From NCBI GenBank assembly GCA_009925875.1, contig RFQD01000087.1, positions 1-5,881 on the forward strand: a stretch of 5,881 bases of DNA. Reading direction: 5' to 3'. Positions 1 through 5,007 of the stretch are shown one piece after another (within the stretch, counting starts at the first letter, position 1; the number at the start of each line of letters is the position of its first letter). The notes under the pieces are model-generated. The model ran no database searches and had not been told where the DNA came from. It saw only the letters and a program-made list of their open reading frames with translations. The translations under genes and the position numbers were made by a program. Source of the stretch: Microbacteriaceae bacterium (GTDB lineage: Bacteria > Actinomycetota > Actinomycetes > Actinomycetales > Microbacteriaceae).

Positions 1-170
1 AAGCTCTCGACGTAGCCGTTCTCCCACGGGCTCGCCTTCTCGATGTAGGCCGTCTGCGACCCGACACCGGCGATCCACGTCTTCACCGCATCCGCGATGA
101 ACTCCGGCCCCTGGTCCGAGCGGATGTGCGTCGGTGTCCCGTGCGCCATGAACAGGTCAGCCAGCTCATC
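1..170 (-). mobile_element. Internal fragment of an IS3-type DDE transposase (integrase core)
   Basis: Read on the minus strand from about 173 down to 1, the frame is open and gives a typical rve/integrase-core segment. It contains a block DELADLF, then HIRSDQGPEF, and finally SPWENGYVESF at the window edge. The second catalytic aspartate is encoded at 114-116 and the glutamate at 6-8. They are separated by exactly 35 residues, the D(35)E spacing of IS3-family OrfB transposases. The usual DNGPEF motif reads DQGPEF here. The N-terminal half of the protein, with the first catalytic aspartate, should lie to the right of 170, but gatB sequence is found there instead. The C-terminus lies beyond the left edge. 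No terminal inverted repeat or target duplication is visible. Family identity is firm from the motifs; the exact IS cannot be named. Confidence 0.85.
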
Positions 171-638
171 GATCCCGGACTCCTCGTCGAAATCACCGAG
201 ACGGTGGCTGCCGGAGCGACCCCGCAATCGGCACGCAAGTGGTGGACCGGCGAGGTCGCTCGGTTAGCAAACATTGCGTCAAAGGAACCGGCCGAGCTGG
301 TCTCTGCCGCGCAGGTTGCGGAACTACAGCAACTCGTCGATGAGGGGGCACTCAACGATCGACTCGCTCGTCAGGTGCTCGAATTCGTGGTTGCGGGCGA
401 GGGATCGCCTCGCGACGTCGTCGCGGCCAAGGGTCTTGCAGTTGTCTCGGATGACGGCGCCCTGATTGTCGCCATTGACGAGGCCCTCGCCGCTCAACCG
501 GACGTGCTCGAGAAGATTCGCGAAGGAAAGGTGCAGGCAGCTGGTGCGGTCATCGGCGCGGTCATGAAGGCGATGGGTGGCACGGCGGACGCGGCGCGTG
601 TGCGCGAGCTCGTGCTCGAGCGTGCGGCACAGGCCTAA
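126..638 (+). CDS. gatB: C-terminal (YqeY-like tail) fragment of GatB, Asp/Glu-tRNA amidotransferase subunit B
   Basis: GatB is the tRNA-binding subunit of the GatCAB amidotransferase, which turns Glu-tRNA(Gln) and Asp-tRNA(Asn) into Gln-tRNA(Gln) and Asn-tRNA(Asn) in the cytosol. The frame from about 168 matches the GatB tail domain: SARKWWTGEVARLAN, then LARQVLEFVVAGEG, GLAVVSDDGAL, and the closing GAVIGAVMKAMGG with ARVRELVLERA, up to the TAA at 636-638. The whole catalytic cradle of GatB (about two-thirds of a roughly 500-residue protein) is missing. The frame is open leftward to the window edge, but its first 14 or so codons after the GTG at 126 are antisense to the transposase and are not GatB sequence. 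No convincing ribosome binding site precedes that GTG. A free-standing product is doubtful; this is either a broken gene or one side of a chimeric joint. Identification of the tail rests on remembered family sequence. Confidence 0.85.
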   Translation: MRRCPVRHEQVSQLIDPGLLVEITETVAAGATPQSARKWWTGEVARLANIASKEPAELVSAAQVAELQQLVDEGALNDRLARQVLEFVVAGEGSPRDVVAAKGLAVVSDDGALIVAIDEALAAQPDVLEKIREGKVQAAGAVIGAVMKAMGGTADAARVRELVLERAAQA

Positions 639-735
639 TCTGCGTTCTGCGTGCCTCATCGGTGCGGATTCCGTCGCTTCGTGTCGGCATCTGTGACCAA
701 TCCGTGACATTGACGGTTCTCCCGAGCGCGTCTGG

Positions 736-760
736 TGTGGTTGTATAAAGGCGCACCACA
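736..760. promoter_or_regulatory. Candidate operator: inverted repeat around the transporter -10 box
   Basis: A perfect 6-base inverted repeat, TGTGGT at 736-741 and ACCACA at 755-760, is separated by 13 bases. The spacer contains the only good -10-like hexamer upstream of the transporter operon. The size (25 bases) and placement suit a dimeric repressor that blocks RNA polymerase. No regulator gene is in the window, so the binding protein is unknown. A six-base arm can arise by chance, so this is a candidate only. Confidence 0.4.
744..749 (+). promoter_or_regulatory. Candidate -10 element (TATAAA) for the ydcTSUV operon
   Basis: TATAAA stands out in a G+C-rich region and would start transcription near 756, about 20 bases before the GTG start of the ATPase gene. 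No good -35 hexamer lies 16-19 bases upstream. A TTGACG at 710-715 is a good -35 match, but it is 28 bases away, too far for a standard sigma-70-type promoter. The promoter may need an activator, or the start may lie elsewhere. Confidence 0.35.
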
Positions 761-763
761 TTT

Positions 764-768
764 GGAGG
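764..768 (+). promoter_or_regulatory. Ribosome binding site GGAGG that fixes the ydcT start at GTG 778
   Basis: GGAGG is followed directly, with no spacer, by an in-frame ATG at 769, which is too close for initiation. It is followed at a 9-base spacing by an in-frame GTG at 778, a normal distance. The GTG is therefore the better start, and the protein begins MTTAPAIRL. Confidence 0.7.
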
Positions 769-777
769 ATGACTGCC

Positions 778-1812
778 GTGACGACAGCCCCTGCGATCCG
801 ATTGACGTCATTGACGAAGTCGTTCGGCTCCGTTCACGCCGTTGACGGCGTTCATCTTGATGTCGCCCCCGGAGAGTTCTTCTCCATGCTCGGACCATCG
901 GGGTCGGGCAAAACAACGGTGCTGCGCCTCATTGCAGGTTTCGAAACCCCCACCTCTGGCACCATCGAGCTGTTTGGCGAGGATGTCACATCCAAGGCCC
1001 CCTTCGATCGTGACGTCAATACGGTGTTTCAGGACTACGCGCTCTTTCCGCACATGTCCGTATTAGAAAACGTGGCCTACGGGTTGCGCGTTCGCGGCAT
1101 GGGGAAGCAAGAGCGACGCGAGCGGGCGGCCGCCGCGCTCGAAACGGTGCGGTTAGCCGGTCTCGGCGACCGCAAGCCGAGTCAGCTCTCGGGAGGACAG
1201 CGCCAGCGTGTGGCTCTCGCGCGAGCGACCGTAGTTGAACCCAAGGTGCTCCTGCTCGATGAACCATTGGGGGCACTCGACCTGAAGTTGCGCGAGCAAA
1301 TGCAAGTCGAACTCAAAGAAATACAACGCGATCTCGGAATCACGTTCATCTTCGTGACGCACGATCAAGAGGAGGCCCTGACACTCAGTGACCGAATCGC
1401 CGTGTTCTCTGAGGGTCGCATTGTGCAGTTGGGCACGCCGCGGGAAATCTACGAGCGACCGAGCAACTCCTTCGTTGCGGACTTTGTCGGGACATCCAAT
1501 GTTTTCACCGGTGAGATGGCGCGCACGGTCGTGGGTACTGTTGGAGACTTTTCCATTCGACCCGAGCGTATGAGAGTGACGGCTGGATCCAAGCCGGGAA
1601 CCAACGCAGCGACCGGCACGGTGGTCGAAACGATTTACGTCGGGGGAAGCACCCGCGTCGTTGTTGATCTTGATGCGGGGCAACGCGTCAACGTTCTGAT
1701 GTCCAACGACGCGGGGGGCGACGTCGACAAGCTACGCGGCACGGCCGTCACACTCTCGTGGGCTGCAGCCGACGTCGTCACGCTGGCGAGTGAGAACACA
1801 ACGACCCGTTAG
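778..1812 (+). CDS. ydcT: YdcT-like ABC transporter ATP-binding protein (putrescine/polyamine-type importer)
   Basis: This is the 344-residue cytoplasmic ATPase of an amine importer; a dimer hydrolyses ATP to drive the YdcU/YdcV channel. Motifs, numbered from the GTG start, are all intact: Walker A GPSGSGKT (39-46), Q-loop VFQDYALF (Q85), signature LSGGQ (137-141), Walker B LLLDE (158-162), D-loop GALD (165-168) and switch histidine H195 in FVTHDQEEAL. The stretch FVGTSNVF near residue 240 begins the C-terminal regulatory TOBE-type region, with SIRPERMRV within it; this arrangement is shared with E. coli YdcT. The usual length for the family is about 340-380 residues, so the gene is full length. 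It is first in the operon, 64 bases before ydcS. The specific substrate cannot be read from an ATPase; it is inferred from the binding protein. PotA is the next closest alternative name. Confidence 0.9.
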   Translation: MTTAPAIRLTSLTKSFGSVHAVDGVHLDVAPGEFFSMLGPSGSGKTTVLRLIAGFETPTSGTIELFGEDVTSKAPFDRDVNTVFQDYALFPHMSVLENVAYGLRVRGMGKQERRERAAAALETVRLAGLGDRKPSQLSGGQRQRVALARATVVEPKVLLLDEPLGALDLKLREQMQVELKEIQRDLGITFIFVTHDQEEALTLSDRIAVFSEGRIVQLGTPREIYERPSNSFVADFVGTSNVFTGEMARTVVGTVGDFSIRPERMRVTAGSKPGTNAATGTVVETIYVGGSTRVVVDLDAGQRVNVLMSNDAGGDVDKLRGTAVTLSWAAADVVTLASENTTTR

Positions 1813-1860
1813 GACTGCAAACTCGACCACCACAACTTGCAACACCGACAACACACAACA

Positions 1861-1869
1861 AGAAAGAAG
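1861..1869 (+). promoter_or_regulatory. Ribosome binding site of ydcS (AGAAAGAAG)
   Basis: AGAAAGAAG matches the extended anti-Shine-Dalgarno complement AGAAAGGAG at all but one position, and it sits 7 bases before the ATG at 1877. It supports starting the binding protein at 1877, not at the upstream in-frame GTG at 1790 that overlaps ydcT. A second ATG at 1880 is also possible. Confidence 0.55.
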
Positions 1870-1876
1870 CACACTC

Positions 1877-3046
1877 ATGATGAAAGCGAAAAGCATCAAG
1901 GCCACCGGCCTGGGCTTCCTCGCCGCGGCGTCGCTCATTGCGCTCACGGCCTGTGGAACCTCGTCCGGCGGCTCGTCGGCGGGCATGCTCGAGAAGCTCG
2001 GCGACAACGAAGGCCAGGTCAACATCCTCGCGTGGCCGGGCTACGTTGAAGATGGCACGAACGACCCCACCGTTGACTGGGTGACGCCGTTCACCGAGGC
2101 CACCGGCTGCAAGGTCAATGCCAAGACCTACGGTACGTCGGACGAGGCCGTCAGCCTGATGAAGACCGGTGAATACGATGTCGTCGCGGCGTCGGGTGAC
2201 GCGACATTGCGACTCATTGCCGGTGGCGACGTGGCACCGGTCAACACCGACCTCATCCCCAACTACGCGGGTATCTACGACTTCTTGAAGAACAAGCAGT
2301 GGAACTCGGTGGATGGCGTGAGCTACGGAATCCCACACGGCTACGGCGCGAACCTGTTGGCCTACAACAGTGACGTCGTCTCCCCGGCACCCACGTCGTG
2401 GGACCTTGTCTTCGCCGCTGATTCGCCGTACAAGGGCAAGATTTCGGCCTACGACTCGCCGATTTACATCGCGGACGCGGCACTCTACCTCATGAATACC
2501 AAGCCGGAGTTGGGCATCACCAACCCTTATTCACTGGATGAGACGCAACTCGCTGCTGCCGTCGAGTTGTTGAAAGCTCAGCGCGTGAACGTGGGCGAGT
2601 ACTGGTCGGACTACCTCAAGGCCATCTCGGCACTCGACGCGGGCGACACCGTGGCGACCACGACGTGGCAGGTCATCATGAACTACCTCGCACAGCCCAC
2701 CGCGGTGAAAGCTATCCTTCCCGATGAGGGTGCCACTGGATGGTCGGACACGTGGATGGTTGCCTCGGCTGCCAAGAACGTGAACTGTGCCTACGCATGG
2801 CTTGACTACATTGCGAGTCCTGAGGCCAACGCGGCCGCGACTGGTTGGTTTGGCGAGGCTCCCTCGAGCGCCGCGGCGTGTGACTTCCGTGAGGACTGTG
2901 ATGCGTTCAATGCCGGAGACGAAGTCTTCGCTAACAAGCTGTGGTACTGGACGACTCCGACGGCCAAGTGCCTCGACGGTCGCACGGACGTGACGTGCAC
3001 CGACTACGCAGCGTGGACCGCGGCGTGGCAGGAAATCAAGGGATAG
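1877..3046 (+). CDS. ydcS: YdcS-like lipoprotein substrate-binding protein of a putrescine/polyamine-type ABC importer
   Basis: This is a 389-residue extracytoplasmic solute-binding lipoprotein that would deliver substrate to the YdcU/YdcV permeases. Residues 1-25 form a lipoprotein signal: MMKAK, a hydrophobic core, then lipobox LTAC with the lipidated cysteine at C26, followed by a Gly/Ser linker. The mature part begins VNILAWPGYVEDG (from residue 48) and continues DWVTPFTEATGCKVN, TSDEAVSLM, ASGDATLRLI and DLIPNY. It later has YDSPIYIADAALYLM and a WFGEAPSS region. This series follows E. coli YdcS closely and differs from PotD. Six further cysteines occur at 78, 304, 335, 341, 365 and 374. 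YdcS belongs to the putrescine-linked ydcSTUV operon in E. coli; a secondary polyhydroxybutyrate synthase role has been reported for it, but I have no basis for claiming that here. Putrescine or another small amine is the inferred ligand. Confidence 0.88.
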   Translation: MMKAKSIKATGLGFLAAASLIALTACGTSSGGSSAGMLEKLGDNEGQVNILAWPGYVEDGTNDPTVDWVTPFTEATGCKVNAKTYGTSDEAVSLMKTGEYDVVAASGDATLRLIAGGDVAPVNTDLIPNYAGIYDFLKNKQWNSVDGVSYGIPHGYGANLLAYNSDVVSPAPTSWDLVFAADSPYKGKISAYDSPIYIADAALYLMNTKPELGITNPYSLDETQLAAAVELLKAQRVNVGEYWSDYLKAISALDAGDTVATTTWQVIMNYLAQPTAVKAILPDEGATGWSDTWMVASAAKNVNCAYAWLDYIASPEANAAATGWFGEAPSSAAACDFREDCDAFNAGDEVFANKLWYWTTPTAKCLDGRTDVTCTDYAAWTAAWQEIKG

Positions 3047-3057
3047 TCACTCCACTC

Positions 3058-3981
3058 ATGACCAGTGACATCACGTCACGTCGCGACGCGGCAGCGGTGC
3101 CTCCTATTCGGGACACCGCTGCCCGTCGCGGGTCAACTTTTCTCACCGCTCATCCACGGGCGCGCCTCTGGCTTTTACTGTCGGCACCGCTGACCTGGCT
3201 CGTCGTTGTCTACATCGTTGCTCTGGTCGCCCTGCTCATCACGGCCTTCTGGAAAGTCGATAGCTTCACCGGCGAAATCCAGATTGATTGGACGCTCGAC
3301 AACATCGTCACGGTGGTGACAGGATCGCTCTATCACGTGGTTACGTTGCGCACGCTGGGCGTCGCGCTGGCCGTGACAATCATCGATATCGCTCTCGCCC
3401 TACCGATTGCGTTCTACATGGCCAAAGTTGCGAGCCCTCGTCTCCAACGCATTCTCGTCATCGCCGTTCTCATGCCCCTGTGGGCGAGCTATCTGGTCAA
3501 GGTGTACGCCTGGCGTTCGGTGCTCTCGGGGGAGGGCATCCTGCAGTGGGTGCTCAACCCGTTCGGAATTGAGGGACCCGGATACGGAATCACGGCGACC
3601 ATCATCACGCTCTCGTATCTGTGGTTGCCCTACGTCATCCTGCCGATCTACGCCGGACTCGAACGCGTGCCGGACTCGCTGATCGAGGCGTCGAGTGACC
3701 TTGGCGCGAAGTCGTGGTCGAGCATCCGGCTCATTGTCTTTCCCATGATTTTGCCGGCCATCATCGCCGGGTCAATTTTTAGCTTTTGCCTTTCGCTCGG
3801 TGATTACATCACCGTCAACATCGTGGGTGGGGCCAGTCAAATGCTGGGTAATCTCGTGTACACCAACGTGGGCACGGCCAACAATCTGCCACTCGCGGCC
3901 GCGGTCGCCCTGATTCCCATCGTCATCATTTTTGGCTACCTCTTCACTGTGCGCCGCACGGGCGCCCTCGACAATCTGTAG
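3058..3981 (+). CDS. ydcU: YdcU-like ABC transporter permease
   Basis: This 307-residue integral membrane protein is one half of the importer channel. A basic cytoplasmic N-terminus of about 36 residues is followed by hydrophobic segments at roughly 37-64, 96-121, 130-157, 178-201, 231-255 and 275-299, six in all. The cytoplasmic EAA loop that docks on the ATPase is visible at about 210-229 (EASSDLGAKSW, then RLIVFP). The block MPLWASYLVKVYAW (139-152) and the ending RRTGALDNL closely match E. coli YdcU. ATG 3058 starts 11 bases after the ydcS stop. AAGGGA at 3038-3043 is a rather distant ribosome binding site (14-base spacing), so coupling to ydcS translation is likely. The frame stays open upstream to a GTG at 2941 inside ydcS, but that extension is not membrane-permease sequence. 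Confidence 0.9.
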   Translation: MTSDITSRRDAAAVPPIRDTAARRGSTFLTAHPRARLWLLLSAPLTWLVVVYIVALVALLITAFWKVDSFTGEIQIDWTLDNIVTVVTGSLYHVVTLRTLGVALAVTIIDIALALPIAFYMAKVASPRLQRILVIAVLMPLWASYLVKVYAWRSVLSGEGILQWVLNPFGIEGPGYGITATIITLSYLWLPYVILPIYAGLERVPDSLIEASSDLGAKSWSSIRLIVFPMILPAIIAGSIFSFCLSLGDYITVNIVGGASQMLGNLVYTNVGTANNLPLAAAVALIPIVIIFGYLFTVRRTGALDNL

Positions 3982-3987
3982 GCCATC

Positions 3988-4788
3988 ATGAAACTAAGTC
4001 GTGTCTCGCGTGGTGTGCTCGCCAGCGCAACGGGTGTCGTGCTGTTCCTCGTGTACGTGCCGCTGATGGTCGTTCTGGTCAATTCGTTTTCGACCAGCCA
4101 AAGCCTGTCCTGGCCGCCACCGGGTTTCACACTCGAGTGGTGGGCGAAGGCATTTCAAAGCCAAGGTGCACTCGAGGCGGTGGGCACAAGCGTGCAGGTG
4201 GGCATCATCGCAACCGCGGTCGCCCTCATCTTGGGCACCGCGATTAGTTTCGCTCTGCAACGATTCGAGTTCTTCGGGCGGGACGCGGTGAGTCTCCTCG
4301 TCATCCTCCCAATCGCACTGCCCGGCATCATTACCGGTATCGCCCTGAATAACTTCTTCCGCACGATTCTCGGCGTGCCGCTCTCGATTTGGACGGTTGT
4401 CATCGCCCACGCGACCTTCTGTGTCGTCACGGTATTCAACAACGTCATTGCTCGATTGCGCCGCATGGGAACGAGCCTCGAAGAAGCATCGGCGGATCTG
4501 GGGGCGGGAGTGTGGACCACTTTTCGGCTCATTACTTTCCCCCAGCTTCGTTCCGCGCTCTTCGCGGGAGGACTGCTCGCCTTCGCGTTGAGTTTCGACG
4601 AGATCATCGTCACCACGTTTACCGCGGGCGTCGGCGTCACGACGCTCCCCATCTTCATTCTCGACAATATGTTCCGCCCCGCGCAGGCGCCCATCGTGTC
4701 CGTTATCGCCGTTGTCATGATTCTCGTGTCCATCGTGCCAATTTGGGTGGCTCAGCGCCTTGCCGGCAACGAAAAAGTCGTGCGCTAA
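3988..4788 (+). CDS. ydcV: YdcV-like ABC transporter permease
   Basis: This is the second permease subunit, 266 residues long, and it pairs with YdcU. The first membrane segment spans about residues 10-31 and is followed by the WPPPGFTLEWW loop common to PotC/YdcV proteins. The core has ILPIALPGIITGIAL, then HATFCVVTVFNNVIARLRR. The EAA loop runs at about 166-187 (EASADLGAGVW, then RLITFP), followed by LLAFALSFDEIIVTTFTAG. The last two blocks are nearly identical to remembered E. coli YdcV, which supports this clade over PotC. The ATG is 6 bases after the ydcU stop, with no clear Shine-Dalgarno sequence, so translational coupling is expected. It is the last transporter gene; I see no hairpin-plus-T-run terminator after it. 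Confidence 0.9.
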   Translation: MKLSRVSRGVLASATGVVLFLVYVPLMVVLVNSFSTSQSLSWPPPGFTLEWWAKAFQSQGALEAVGTSVQVGIIATAVALILGTAISFALQRFEFFGRDAVSLLVILPIALPGIITGIALNNFFRTILGVPLSIWTVVIAHATFCVVTVFNNVIARLRRMGTSLEEASADLGAGVWTTFRLITFPQLRSALFAGGLLAFALSFDEIIVTTFTAGVGVTTLPIFILDNMFRPAQAPIVSVIAVVMILVSIVPIWVAQRLAGNEKVVR

Positions 4789-4791
4789 GCT
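4760..4791 (+). promoter_or_regulatory. Weak candidate promoter for the small membrane protein and dinB
   Basis: TTGCCG at 4760-4765 and TAAGCT at 4786-4791 resemble actinobacterial -35 and -10 elements, but the 20-base spacer is long. The -10 overlaps the ydcV stop codon. It would start transcription near 4798, about 25 bases before the ATG at 4823. Read-through from the transporter operon is an equally good explanation. Confidence 0.25.
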
Positions 4792-4810
4792 GGGGTCACG
4801 TTCACATCTC

Positions 4811-4815
4811 GGGAG
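4811..4815 (+). promoter_or_regulatory. Ribosome binding site GGGAG for the 58-residue membrane protein
   Basis: GGGAG lies 7 bases before ATG 4823. It sets the start there instead of at an upstream in-frame ATG at 4760 inside ydcV, which would add 21 polar residues. Confidence 0.65.
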
Positions 4816-4822
4816 TAATCCA

Positions 4823-4999
4823 ATGGTCAACATCATCGCCTTTCTCATCGCCGGTGGATTCTTCTACGCCGGTTTCTGGCTGTTTGGATTGGCGTTCCAA
4901 GTTCCAGAATCACAAGCGGCCTGGGTTTTTTTTGCAGGGATTCTGGTCAACCTCTTCGCATTGGCCATTCCGATGAACGTCTTGTCTCGCCGTAACTAG
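4823..4999 (+). CDS. Small hypothetical two-helix membrane protein (58 aa)
   Basis: I do not recognise a family. The protein has two clear hydrophobic segments, at about residues 3-25 and 32-52, joined by a short polar turn (QVPESQ), and it ends in a basic tail SRRN. This suggests a hairpin in the membrane with both ends on the same side, probably cytoplasmic because of the RR at the C-terminus. It is rich in Phe, Trp and Gly. The strong ribosome binding site and clean start argue that it is a real gene despite its size. It lies 34 bases after ydcV and 8 bases before dinB, so it may be co-expressed with dinB. An eight-T run at 4926-4933 encodes part of the second helix. It could be an orphan actinobacterial protein; no function can be assigned. 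Confidence 0.7.
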   Translation: MVNIIAFLIAGGFFYAGFWLFGLAFQVPESQAAWVFFAGILVNLFALAIPMNVLSRRN

Positions 5000-5007
5000 A
5001 GACAGTC

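Noticed and set aside
83..355. Minus-strand open frame of 90 residues crossing the transposase/gatB joint
   Set aside because: It is in a different frame from the transposase, has low-complexity Ser/Ala/Arg composition, and lies opposite the well-supported gatB tail.
639..700. Terminator after gatB
   Set aside because: Only weak imperfect inverted repeats are present and no T-run follows.
803..810. Perfect palindrome TGACGTCA near the start of ydcT
   Set aside because: It lies within coding sequence for the conserved N-terminal strand region, and an eight-base palindrome is expected by chance in a window of this size.
1153..1683. Minus-strand open frame of 176 residues inside ydcT
   Set aside because: Shadow of the ATPase gene; it has no recognisable motif and no ribosome binding site, while the sense strand carries every ABC motif.
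2941..3057. 39-codon upstream extension of ydcU starting at GTG 2941
   Set aside because: It overlaps the conserved C-terminus of ydcS and gives polar sequence absent from permeases; ATG 3058 fits the family.
3994..4848. Minus-strand open frame of 284 residues opposite ydcV
   Set aside because: Although long, its product is full of Asp, Glu, His and Arg, as expected from the antisense of a hydrophobic permease gene, and it has no family resemblance.
4904..4933. Terminator-like hairpin followed by T8 within the small gene
   Set aside because: The stem is only about five pairs including a wobble, with a 13-base loop, and it lies inside coding sequence.
4890..5007. Possible LexA/SOS box upstream of dinB
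   Set aside because: GTTCC repeats (near 4893-4904) and GAACGTCT near 4976 do not form GAAC-N4-GTTC; several actinobacterial dinB genes are not under LexA control.
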